DNA from: Candidatus Pelagibacterales bacterium
GTDB taxonomy: Bacteria > Pseudomonadota > Alphaproteobacteria > TMED109
Assembly (NCBI GenBank): GCA_002732015.1
Contig: PCCU01000002.1
Span: forward strand, 14,128-21,535
Direction: 5' to 3'
DNA: 7,408 nt
Both the position numbers and the translations under genes were made by a program. The notes beneath the pieces are model-generated. The model was not told the origin of the DNA, did no database searches, and saw only the letters and a program-made list of their open reading frames with translations. Every line of letters begins with the position of its first letter. Positions within the stretch are counted from its first letter, which is position 1. Shown piece after piece: positions 1 to 5,967 of the stretch.

Positions 1-14
1 ATTATATTATTCAT
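1..14 (-). CDS. 5' end of a thiamine-regulated gene, running off the left edge
   Basis: Only the first codons are in the window: an ATG at 14-12 on the minus strand, followed by codons for Asn-Asn-Ile, then the edge. The start is supported by its position: a purine-rich AAGGG lies 5 bases upstream, and this sequence is also the closing strand of a TPP riboswitch. TPP riboswitches in proteobacteria normally control thiamine synthesis genes (such as thiC) or transporters for thiamine or its precursors. Which of these follows cannot be told from four residues. Confidence 0.6.
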
Positions 15-17
15 TTT

Positions 18-82
18 TTCCCTTTCTGAATTACCGGACAGGTTCAGTGGGTATAATCTCAGCTTTATGCACCCCAAGTGAA
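18..82 (-). promoter_or_regulatory. TPP riboswitch (THI element), compact form
   Basis: Read on the minus strand, this stretch carries the conserved blocks of the thiamine pyrophosphate aptamer in order. These are GGGGTGC, then GCTGAGA (the thiamine-pyrimidine binding strand), TACCC (closing P2 with GGGT), GAACCTG, TCCGG, TAAT and a terminal AAGGGAA. P1 can form between TTCACTT (82-76) and AAGGGAA (24-18) with one mismatch. P4 can form between CTGAA and TTCAG. P3 is reduced to GC/GC around a five-base loop, and the CCTG-TCCGG-TAAT block is shorter than the usual consensus, so the element is only about 65 bases. The 3' strand of P1 includes the likely ribosome binding site of the gene starting at 14. 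Ligand binding would therefore be expected to close P1 and block translation. The ON/OFF direction is an inference. Confidence 0.88.
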
Positions 83-135
83 TCTTTAAAAATTTTAAAA
101 AAATAATTTATATAATATCACTTTACTATAAATTT

Positions 136-423
136 CTACTCTATGGGTAATTTTTTACATCTAGCATAAAAATTATTACCTTTACTTCTAAAATAAAGCA
201 CTTTATTTTTCTGATCGTCATACAAAAATCTTGGTTTTCTTTGTTTAGTACTTTTTCTCTTTATGTCCTTTGCTAAATAATAATCATGAGTAGCCACTAT
301 TTTTTCATTACAAGCTTCATAAGAAACATGAGAGGATAAAACTTCAAGATAAGGAATATTAGAAATATCTTGATTATGTAAATTAATATTGCCTGTTAAA
401 ATAAGAATATATAATAATTTCAT
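136..423 (-). CDS. hypothetical small protein, 95 residues
   Basis: I do not recognise this protein. It begins with a short hydrophobic run (residues 3-10, LLYILILT), too short to be a clear signal peptide or membrane anchor. The middle and C-terminal half are rich in Lys, Arg and Tyr, with a basic stretch at about residues 55-63. There are only two cysteines, in SYEACNEK (C38) and YARCKK (C88), which could form a disulfide if the protein is exported. The ribosome binding site is weak (a GAG about 9 bases before the ATG). It starts divergently from pqqA across a 102-base spacer, and it ends about 54 bases before the TPP riboswitch on the same strand. Base composition matches its neighbours. 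It could be a lineage-specific small exported protein; a chance open frame is possible but less likely at this length with a good gene-like layout. Confidence 0.55.
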   Translation of the reverse strand: MKLLYILILTGNINLHNQDISNIPYLEVLSSHVSYEACNEKIVATHDYYLAKDIKRKSTKQRKPRFLYDDQKNKVLYFRSKGNNFYARCKKLPIE

Positions 424-451
424 AAAAAATACTCATTATAAGTTTTTATAA

Positions 452-480
452 TAATTGATATAGATACAATATAACAATTA
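452..480. repeat. imperfect inverted repeat, possible operator upstream of pqqA
   Basis: The arms TAATTGATAT (452-461) and ATAACAATTA (471-480) are complementary at 9 of 10 positions around a 9-base spacer. This leaves ATTG and CAAT half-sites about two helical turns apart. It lies in the only promoter-bearing spacer for the pqq operon, so a dimeric regulator could bind here. The A/T richness makes a chance palindrome plausible. Confidence 0.3.
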
Positions 481-513
481 ATTTAAATATATTTATATTA
501 TTATTAATTTAAT

Positions 514-519
514 AGGGAG
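514..519 (+). promoter_or_regulatory. ribosome binding site of pqqA
   Basis: AGGGAG lies 6 bases before the pqqA ATG. It is much stronger than anything in front of pqqB, and this fits the high translation expected of the precursor peptide, which is consumed stoichiometrically. Confidence 0.7.
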
Positions 520-525
520 ATAATT

Positions 526-600
526 ATGTGGAAAACACCTGAAATTCGCGAAGTTGCTGTTGGTTTAGAAATCAATTGTTACGCATGCGCAGAGCTTTAA
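526..600 (+). CDS. pqqA: PQQ precursor peptide PqqA (24 residues)
   Basis: PqqA is the ribosomally made peptide whose Glu and Tyr side chains become the carbon skeleton of PQQ. The 24-codon frame starts MWKTPEIREVAVGLEI and holds the family's diagnostic Glu-x-x-x-Tyr spacing at E15 and Y19, preceded by the usual hydrophobic VGLE stretch. Length is normal for the family (about 22-30 residues). The start is fixed by an AGGGAG ribosome binding site. It is the first gene of the operon, 55 bases ahead of pqqB. Two cysteines flank the substrate tyrosine (C18 and C21, a CYAC tail). Cysteines are not needed for PQQ formation, and their role, if any, is unknown. The stop codon sits inside a hairpin-forming palindrome. 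Such short genes are often missed by automatic annotation. Confidence 0.95.
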   Translation: MWKTPEIREVAVGLEINCYACAEL

Positions 601-606
601 GCTCTG
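590..606 (+). promoter_or_regulatory. hairpin spanning the pqqA stop codon
   Basis: CAGAGC (590-595) and GCTCTG (601-606) are perfectly complementary around TTTAA. In RNA this gives a six-base-pair GC-containing stem, extendable by UU/AA. It overlaps the last pqqA codons and the TAA. No run of T follows, so it is not a typical intrinsic terminator. It could act as an RNA stability or processing element that keeps pqqA message more abundant than the downstream genes, or as partial attenuation. The structure is seen in the sequence; the function is inferred. Confidence 0.45.
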
Positions 607-655
607 AATAATACATTGCCATGCTAGTTGCTTCCTCAGATTTTAAGTAAATTTA

Positions 656-1588
656 ATGTTTATTAAAGTTTTAGGAGCGGCAGCTGGCGGTGGTTATCCT
701 CAATGGAACTGTAACCATCCAAATAGCAGATTAGCAAGACTAAAAACAAGCAATGCTGTTCCAAGAACTCAATCTTCTATAGCAGTAAGTTCAGATAAAA
801 AAAAATGGTTTATTTTTAACGCATCTCCTGATTTAAGGCAACAGCTATGGGATAACCCTGAGTTAATGCCCTCACCCGATGACCCACTAAGATATAGTCC
901 TATTATGGGAGTAATACTAACTAATGCCGATGTTGATCATACTGCAGGATTAATTAATTTAAGGGAATCTCAAAAATTTAATCTTTACGCTACTAATAGA
1001 GTGCTAGATGTTATTGGAAAAAATAGCATTTTTAACGTTTTAAATCCAAAGTTTGTCAAAAAATTGCCTATCAAATTAGCAAACATATTAGAACTTAATG
1101 ATACCGAAGATAATTTTAGTGGGATCTCCATAAAACCTTTTTCTGTACCAGGAAAGGTTGCTCTTTGGTTAGAGGATGAAAGTAAAGGAAAAAACTTCGG
1201 TTCTGTAGAAGAAGATACTATTGCTTTGGAAGTTACTGGTGCTAATAATAAAAAATTTTTTTATATACCTGCATGTGCAAGCATTCCAGAATGGCTCTTA
1301 ACTAAACTTGATAATAGTGAGCTTGTTTTTTTTGATGGCACGCTTTGGCAAGATGATGAAATGATTAAACAAAATGTAGGAATAAAAACTGGAAAAAGAA
1401 TGGGGCATATAAGTATGTCGGGGGAAGAAGGTTCCATTGAAATTTTAAATAAAATTAATATTAAAAGAAAAGTTTTTATTCACATAAATACTACAAATCC
1501 AGCTTTATTAGAAGACTCTAATGAGAGAAAAATAGCAAAAGAAAATGGTTGGGAAATTGCCTATGACACTATGGAGATAAAATTATGA
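656..1588 (+). CDS. pqqB: PqqB, metallo-beta-lactamase-fold hydroxylase of PQQ synthesis
   Basis: PqqB acts in the cytoplasm after peptide crosslinking. The family has been shown to be an iron-dependent oxygenase that hydroxylates the tyrosine ring of the crosslinked Glu-Tyr product. At 310 residues it has normal family length. Visible landmarks are the N-terminal GAAAGGGYPQWNC (7-19), RTQSSIAV (37-44), NASPDLRQQ (55-63), the metal-binding TNADVDHTAGL (89-99; D92, D94, H95), D227 in FFDGTLW, GHISMSG (250-256; H251) and FIHINTTNP (274-282; H276). The usual structural zinc motif near the N terminus (CxCxxC in most homologues I recall) reads CNHPNS here, keeping only C19. The ribosome binding site is poor (AAG about 10 bases upstream). 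Its stop overlaps the pqqC start by the ATGA arrangement, indicating translational coupling. Confidence 0.97.
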   Translation: MFIKVLGAAAGGGYPQWNCNHPNSRLARLKTSNAVPRTQSSIAVSSDKKKWFIFNASPDLRQQLWDNPELMPSPDDPLRYSPIMGVILTNADVDHTAGLINLRESQKFNLYATNRVLDVIGKNSIFNVLNPKFVKKLPIKLANILELNDTEDNFSGISIKPFSVPGKVALWLEDESKGKNFGSVEEDTIALEVTGANNKKFFYIPACASIPEWLLTKLDNSELVFFDGTLWQDDEMIKQNVGIKTGKRMGHISMSGEEGSIEILNKINIKRKVFIHINTTNPALLEDSNERKIAKENGWEIAYDTMEIKL

Positions 1589-2376
1589 TAATGCCTGCTC
1601 CTTTTTTTCCAGGAAAACAAGATTATAGAACAACCGATAAATCTAAATTATCTAGACAACAGTTTATAAAAGCACTAACTGATTTAGGCAAGGTCCGATA
1701 TCATAGTTTGCACCCTTTTCATAAACTTTTACATAATGGAAAACTTTCATTTGAGCAAGTGCAAGCTTGGGCTTTAAACAGATTTTATTACCAATGGTCT
1801 ATTCCTAGAAAAGATTTAACCTTAATGGCAAGAATTAATGATGTAAATTTAAGACTTGAATGGAGATCAAGAGTAATAGATCATGAAGGAGATATTGATG
1901 GAAGTGGTGGTATAAAAAGATACTTACAGTTGTGTGAAACTTTAAAACTTGACTTAGATTATGTTAAATCATGTAGTGGAATACTTCCTGGAACAAGATT
2001 TGCAGTTGACGCTTATGTAAATTTTGTTCAAGAAAAATCATTACTTGAAGGTATAGCGTCCTCACTTACTGAAATTTATGCACCTGCAATCCATAAAGAA
2101 AGAATAGCAGGTTTAGCAAAGCATTATGCATGGGCTGATGATTATGCTCTAGCATATTTTAAGAAAAGAATTAATCAAGCTAGAAGAGATGTTGAATTTG
2201 GAAGGGAATGGGTAATAAATAATGCTATAACCAGAAGTGACCAAGATGCAGTTTTAAATGCGGTAAAGTTTAAAACAGAAGTTCTTTGGGCACAACTTGA
2301 TGCACTTTATTACGCCTATATAGATCCTGGAAATATTCCACCAGGAGCATTTGTGCCTAAAAAAACTAGAAAGTAA
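1585..2376 (+). CDS. pqqC: PqqC, PQQ synthase (final oxidase)
   Basis: PqqC is a cofactor-free cytoplasmic oxidase of the heme-oxygenase-like helical fold. It catalyses the last step, ring closure and eight-electron oxidation of AHQQ to PQQ using oxygen. Length (263 residues) is normal. Against the well-studied Klebsiella enzyme, the active-site residues appear at a constant offset of 16: H40 (H24), H100 (H84), H170 (H154), R173 (R157), Y191 (Y175), R195 (R179) and K230 (K214). Other landmarks are NRFYYQWSIPRKD (65-77), DHEGD (99-103) and LTEIYAP (161-167). The catalytic set is intact, so the enzyme should be active. Its ATG overlaps the pqqB stop (ATGA); a second ATG two codons later is an alternative start. 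It is followed after 4 bases by pqqD. Confidence 0.97.
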   Translation: MIMPAPFFPGKQDYRTTDKSKLSRQQFIKALTDLGKVRYHSLHPFHKLLHNGKLSFEQVQAWALNRFYYQWSIPRKDLTLMARINDVNLRLEWRSRVIDHEGDIDGSGGIKRYLQLCETLKLDLDYVKSCSGILPGTRFAVDAYVNFVQEKSLLEGIASSLTEIYAPAIHKERIAGLAKHYAWADDYALAYFKKRINQARRDVEFGREWVINNAITRSDQDAVLNAVKFKTEVLWAQLDALYYAYIDPGNIPPGAFVPKKTRK

Positions 2377-2380
2377 AATT

Positions 2381-2671
2381 ATGGGTGAACTAATTCAATT
2401 AAAACTAGAAGACATACCAAAACTGCCAAGACATGCAAAACTTAGATATGATGAAGCCAGAAAAAAATGGATTATAAACGCTCCAGAAAGAGTATTTGAA
2501 TTAGATGAAATAGCAGCAGAGATTATACAGATGCTTGACGGTAACTCAAGCATCAATCAGATAATTGACAAACTTGTTATGAAGTTTGAAGAAGCTCCAA
2601 GAGAACAAATTTCAAAAGATGTTACTGTAATGTTGCAATCTTTAGCAGATAAAGGGTTCGTGATAAAATGA
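2381..2671 (+). CDS. pqqD: PqqD, peptide chaperone for PqqA
   Basis: PqqD binds PqqA and delivers it to PqqE; it is the founding member of the RiPP recognition element fold. The 96-residue protein starts MGELIQLKLEDIPKL and shows the family pattern: PKLPRHAKLRYDEARKKW (13-30), a strand-turn region with LLxPER-like INAPERVFELD (32-42), and a helical C-terminal half ending LADKGFVIK. The ATG at 2381 is chosen over a TTG at 2351 because it lies just after the pqqC stop, gives the family's usual length, and avoids a 10-residue extension read from the pqqC tail. A weak AGAAAG sits upstream. The stop overlaps the pqqE start as ATGA, which fits the 1:1 partnership of the two proteins. Confidence 0.95.
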   Translation: MGELIQLKLEDIPKLPRHAKLRYDEARKKWIINAPERVFELDEIAAEIIQMLDGNSSINQIIDKLVMKFEEAPREQISKDVTVMLQSLADKGFVIK

Positions 2672-3804
2672 GTCAAAAAAAATCAAAAATTGCTTGTAAA
2701 AAAGATAGTTACATTACACCCGAAAAAAAAAGTAAAATGTTAATTCCCTATGCTGTCCTTTGTGAATTAACACATAGATGTCCCCTATCCTGCCCTTATT
2801 GTTCTAACCCTTTGCAACTTGAAATGAAATCTAATGAAGTAAGTACTGAAGTTTGGAAAAAAGCTTTATCTGAAGCAGTAAAACTAGGAATTTTGCAAGC
2901 GCATTTTTCTGGTGGAGAACCTACAGCAAGAAAAGACTTAGAAGAACTAATCAAACATGCTGCTAAGGAAGGATTGTATACAAACCTTATTACCTCAGGT
3001 GTGTTGGTTAATGAAGATAGACTAAAAAAACTTTATGATTCTGGCTTAGACCATGTACAAATATCGATCCAAGATACTGACCCTGAAAATTCAGAAAAAA
3101 TTGCTGGGTTTAAAGGACATAATAAAAAAATTGAAGTATGTAAGTTAGTTAGGAAAGTTGGATTGCCTTTAACAATAAATTCAGTTATGCATCGTCAAAA
3201 TTTACATAATTTAAAATCTATGATTGAATTAGCAGTAAACCTAGATGCAGAGAGACTAGAGGTAGCGCAAGTGCAATACTATGGATGGGCTTTAAAAAAT
3301 CAAACTGCTTTTCTTCCTACTAGAGAACAATTAGATAATGCTACAAAAATTGTAGAAGAAGCAAGGATTAAATATAAAGGTGTACTTGCAATAGATTATG
3401 TTGTGCCAGATTATTATGCAAAAAAACCAAAATCCTGTATGGGTGGATGGGGAAGACAGTTCCTAAATATTACTCCTGCTGGAAAAGTACTACCTTGTCA
3501 TGCTGCTGAATCTTTAACCTTTCTAGATTTTGATAATATAAAAGATAAGCCGTTGTCATGGATTTGGGAACATTCTGAGTCATTCAACAGGTTTAGAGGA
3601 GTCGATTGGATGCCAGAGCCTTGCAGATCTTGTGATAGAAGAGAAATAGATTGGGGAGGTTGTAGATGTCAAGCATTTGCTTTAACGGGAAATGCTGATG
3701 CTGCTGACCCTGCATGTGAGTTTTCTCCTTACAGAAATGTCTTGGAAGAACCGTTATCAAAAGCAGGAACAGTCACTCCCAAATTTATTTATAGAAAATT
3801 TTAA
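2668..3804 (+). CDS. pqqE: PqqE, radical SAM/SPASM enzyme crosslinking PqqA
   Basis: PqqE uses S-adenosylmethionine and iron-sulfur clusters to form the carbon-carbon bond between Glu and Tyr of PqqA, the first step of the pathway. The radical SAM motif C38-x3-C42-x2-C45 (THRCPLSCPYC) and the SAM-binding GGEP (82-85) are intact. The C-terminal SPASM region carries C257 (SCMGGWGRQ), C277 (VLPCHAA), C319 and C322 (CRSC), C332 and C334 (GCRC) and C350, enough for two auxiliary clusters. D328 sits where the Methylobacterium enzyme has, as I recall, an unusual aspartate cluster ligand. Length (378) is normal, with a Lys-rich N-terminal tail of about 24 residues. It overlaps pqqD by 4 bases. No insertion or frameshift is seen. 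Confidence 0.97.
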   Translation: MSQKKSKIACKKDSYITPEKKSKMLIPYAVLCELTHRCPLSCPYCSNPLQLEMKSNEVSTEVWKKALSEAVKLGILQAHFSGGEPTARKDLEELIKHAAKEGLYTNLITSGVLVNEDRLKKLYDSGLDHVQISIQDTDPENSEKIAGFKGHNKKIEVCKLVRKVGLPLTINSVMHRQNLHNLKSMIELAVNLDAERLEVAQVQYYGWALKNQTAFLPTREQLDNATKIVEEARIKYKGVLAIDYVVPDYYAKKPKSCMGGWGRQFLNITPAGKVLPCHAAESLTFLDFDNIKDKPLSWIWEHSESFNRFRGVDWMPEPCRSCDRREIDWGGCRCQAFALTGNADAADPACEFSPYRNVLEEPLSKAGTVTPKFIYRKF

Positions 3805-3843
3805 TTAATTTGATAATTATTATTTTAGTCTATTTAGATCAAT

Positions 3844-4398
3844 ATGAACTCTAAAAAAATAAATATTTGTGTATTCTGTGGAAGCATGAAAGGCAATAAT
3901 AGTATTTATTGTTCTGAAGCAAAAAAATTGGGAAGTATTATCTCAAAGAATAAATGGAATCTTATTTTTGGAGGTGGTAAAAATGGTCTAATGGGCTCAG
4001 TAGCAGAAGGATTTGACTCTTCTAAAGCTGATATTATTTCAATTATCCCTAAAAATCTTAATGACAAAGAAGTCTTATTTCCTTCGCCAAATAAAAAGAT
4101 TTTAGTAAAAAATCTTTTTTTTAGAAAAGAAAAAATGATAGCTTTAGCAGACTTTATTATTGTTTTACCTGGAGGAATAGGAACCCTAGACGAATTGCTT
4201 GACGTATTGTCTTTAAATAATCTTTCTAAAAAAGCTAAAAAACTAATAGTTTTAAATATTAATCAATATTGGGATCCTTTAAGAGATCTAATATATTATT
4301 TAAATAATAATCAATTTATTTATGATATTAAAAAATCTCATTTTAACTTTATAGATACCGTAGACAAAACTGTTAAATTTATTAAAAACAATTTATAA
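3844..4398 (+). CDS. LOG-family nucleotide 5'-monophosphate phosphoribohydrolase
   Basis: This 184-residue Rossmann-fold protein belongs to the LOG family (once labelled lysine decarboxylase-like, TIGR00730). Members cleave the N-glycosidic bond of cytokinin ribotides or of AMP-like nucleotides, releasing the base and ribose 5-phosphate. The defining signatures are present: ICVFCGS at 8-14, GGGKNGLMGSVA at 43-54, the RKxxM stretch at 94-98, and PGGIGTLDE at 109-117 with the presumed catalytic R94 and E117. It is cytoplasmic and lacks a signal peptide. It lies 39 bases after pqqE with no clear ribosome binding site or terminator between, and 14 bases before icd, so read-through from the pqq operon is possible. 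A physiological link to PQQ is not known to me. In bacteria the role may be purine nucleotide salvage rather than hormone synthesis. Confidence 0.9.
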   Translation: MNSKKINICVFCGSMKGNNSIYCSEAKKLGSIISKNKWNLIFGGGKNGLMGSVAEGFDSSKADIISIIPKNLNDKEVLFPSPNKKILVKNLFFRKEKMIALADFIIVLPGGIGTLDELLDVLSLNNLSKKAKKLIVLNINQYWDPLRDLIYYLNNNQFIYDIKKSHFNFIDTVDKTVKFIKNNL

Positions 4399-4404
4399 TT
4401 TATT

Positions 4405-4409
4405 AGGAG
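4405..4409 (+). promoter_or_regulatory. ribosome binding site deciding the icd start
   Basis: AGGAG is the clearest Shine-Dalgarno sequence in the window. It lies only 3 bases before the ATG at 4413, and 6 bases before a GTG at 4416. The short spacing makes the GTG, one codon downstream, a serious alternative start; either choice changes the protein by one residue. Confidence 0.6.
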
Positions 4410-4412
4410 AAA

Positions 4413-5630
4413 ATGGTGGAAAAAATTAAAGTAAAAAATCCTGTTGTTGAATTAGATGGCGACGAAATGACAAGAATTATTTGGAAGCTAATTAAAGAAG
4501 AACTAATAATAAAATGGGTTGATGTAGATTTATTATATTATGATCTAGGCATTAAAAGTAGAGATGAAACAAATGATCAAATAACTATAGATGCAGCAGA
4601 GGCAATTAAAAAATTTGGAGTTGGAGTTAAATGCGCAACTATTACACCAGATGAAGACAGAGTAGAAGAATTTAAGTTAAAAAAAATGTGGCGGTCTCCT
4701 AATGGCACAATACGCAATATTTTGGGAGGAACTGTATTTAGACAGCCAATTATAATAAGTAATATACCTAGATATGTTCCTACTTGGAACCAACCAATAG
4801 TAATAGGAAGACATGCCTTTGGAGATCAATACAAAGCTACTGATTTTATAGTACCTGGCCCTGGAAAGCTTAAATTAGTATTTGAGGGAAAAAATGGGGA
4901 GTCTTTCTCGAGAGAAGTTTTTGATTTTAAAAGCAAGGGCTGTGCTTTAGGAATGTATAATCTAGAGGAGTCAATAATAGGATTTGCCAGAGCATGCTTT
5001 AATTACGGTTTAAATCTAGGGTGGCCAGTATATATGTCTACAAAAAATACTATACTCAAGGCATATGACGGCCTCTTTAAAGATACTTTTGAAAAAATTT
5101 ATAAAGATGAATTTGAAGAAGCTTTTAAGAAAAAAAATATTACTTACGAGCACAGATTAATAGATGATATGGTTGCCTGTGCAATGAAATGGGAAGGGGG
5201 TTTTGTTTGGGCATGTAAAAATTATGATGGAGATGTACAGTCAGATACAATTGCTCAAGGATTTGGTTCTTTAGGTTTAATGACTTCAGTTCTTATGACA
5301 CCTGATGGACAGTCAGTCGAAGCAGAAGCTGCTCACGGAACAGTAACTAGGCACTATAGACAGCACCAAAAAGGCGAAGCTACTTCTACAAATCCAATCG
5401 CTTCTATATTTGCATGGTCTAGAGGATTATGGTACAGGGGTAACTTTGATAACAATACCAATTTAATGAACTTTTCTAAAAAACTTGAAAAAGCATGCAC
5501 AAGCGTTGTTGAAGATGGATATATGACTAAAGATTTAGCAATATTAGTAGGGATGAATCAAAATTGGATGGAGACAAAAGAGTTTATAAAAAAAATTAGC
5601 GACTATCTATCTGAGTCTATGCTTAAATAG
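4413..5630 (+). CDS. icd: NADP-dependent isocitrate dehydrogenase, eukaryote-like type
   Basis: The enzyme oxidatively decarboxylates isocitrate to 2-oxoglutarate in the TCA cycle, making NADPH. At 405 residues it belongs to the homodimeric type shared by Alphaproteobacteria and eukaryotes rather than the E. coli type. Substrate residues are visible: T78, S95 and N97 in SPNGT, R101, R110, R133 in GRHAFGDQY with Y140, and K211. The metal-binding aspartates are D251, D274 and D278. R313 and H314 in GTVTRHYR match the residues that recognise the NADP 2'-phosphate. The N-terminal KNPVVELDGDEMTRIIW is nearly invariant in the family. It is the last gene of the rightward run. Its stop lies 13 bases from the convergent stop of the NDUFS4-like gene, with no evident terminator hairpin between. 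Confidence 0.97.
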   Translation: MVEKIKVKNPVVELDGDEMTRIIWKLIKEELIIKWVDVDLLYYDLGIKSRDETNDQITIDAAEAIKKFGVGVKCATITPDEDRVEEFKLKKMWRSPNGTIRNILGGTVFRQPIIISNIPRYVPTWNQPIVIGRHAFGDQYKATDFIVPGPGKLKLVFEGKNGESFSREVFDFKSKGCALGMYNLEESIIGFARACFNYGLNLGWPVYMSTKNTILKAYDGLFKDTFEKIYKDEFEEAFKKKNITYEHRLIDDMVACAMKWEGGFVWACKNYDGDVQSDTIAQGFGSLGLMTSVLMTPDGQSVEAEAAHGTVTRHYRQHQKGEATSTNPIASIFAWSRGLWYRGNFDNNTNLMNFSKKLEKACTSVVEDGYMTKDLAILVGMNQNWMETKEFIKKISDYLSESMLK

Positions 5631-5643
5631 TTAGTTTGCAAAG

Positions 5644-5955
5644 TTAATCTATATCACTTTTATTCCTATTGTATTTAAAGTTTTCTGCATAGCTTTTAAT
5701 TTTTAATTTTCTAGTGCTTTTAATTAAAACTTCGTATTCATAATTTTTACTTTTTGCAAATTCCATGGCTCTGTCCAAGCTTGAAAACTTTAATTTAGTT
5801 TTACTTTTTGGAAGCTTATTTCCTTTCCATCCAGTCATAACATCTTCTTCATAATTATAAAAGTCATCAAACTTTAAGTACCAAAAATTAGTTTTGTACT
5901 TACCTGACTGTGTAGGAGACTTTACTCCTTTATAAATAATGACTTTCGTTTTCAT
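5644..5955 (-). CDS. NDUFS4-like accessory subunit of respiratory complex I
   Basis: This 103-residue protein matches the pattern of the ETC complex I subunit family (Pfam PF04800, mitochondrial NDUFS4/18 kDa subunit). This family occurs as a supernumerary subunit in Alphaproteobacteria and mitochondria. Landmarks are SPTQSGKYKTNFWYL (13-27), the MTGWKGN core (40-46), KLKFSSLDRAMEFAKSKNYEYEV (54-76) and the C-terminal KSYAENFKYNR (87-97). In mitochondria the protein sits on the peripheral arm and stabilises the NADH-oxidising module. The start has no recognisable ribosome binding site and lies 12 bases after the 3' end of tRNA-Pro on the same strand, so the two are probably one transcript freed by tRNA 3' processing. 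Conservative tail residues are Lys- and Asp-rich. Confidence is high for the family, lower for assembly role in this organism. Confidence 0.88.
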   Translation of the reverse strand: MKTKVIIYKGVKSPTQSGKYKTNFWYLKFDDFYNYEEDVMTGWKGNKLPKSKTKLKFSSLDRAMEFAKSKNYEYEVLIKSTRKLKIKSYAENFKYNRNKSDID

Positions 5956-5967
5956 TTGTTATAATTA

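Larger units (their letters stand above)
424..525. promoter_or_regulatory. divergent promoter region between the small hypothetical gene and pqqA
   Basis: This 102-base spacer is almost entirely A and T and must hold the start signals for both flanking units. On the plus strand there is a perfect TATAAT at 447-452, but no matching -35 box. A TTGATA at 455-460 has no good -10 box at the right distance. On the minus strand, a TTGTTA followed 18 bases later by TATTAT is a possible pair for the 95-residue gene. In DNA this AT-rich such matches arise easily by chance, so the region is supported by layout rather than by any single box. Confidence 0.4.

Noticed and set aside
86..135. Promoter or terminator between the 95-residue gene and the TPP riboswitch
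   Set aside because: The stretch is nearly pure A/T, so box-like and palindromic matches occur by chance; no GC-containing stem or paired -35/-10 boxes stand out.
2351..2380. Ten-residue N-terminal extension of PqqD from a TTG codon
   Set aside because: It overlaps the end of pqqC, has no ribosome binding site, and exceeds the usual family length. The ATG at 2381 fits the family start.
5631..5643. Bidirectional terminator between icd and the NDUFS4-like gene
   Set aside because: The 13-base gap holds no stem with a T run on either strand; termination must use another mechanism or lie inside the coding ends.
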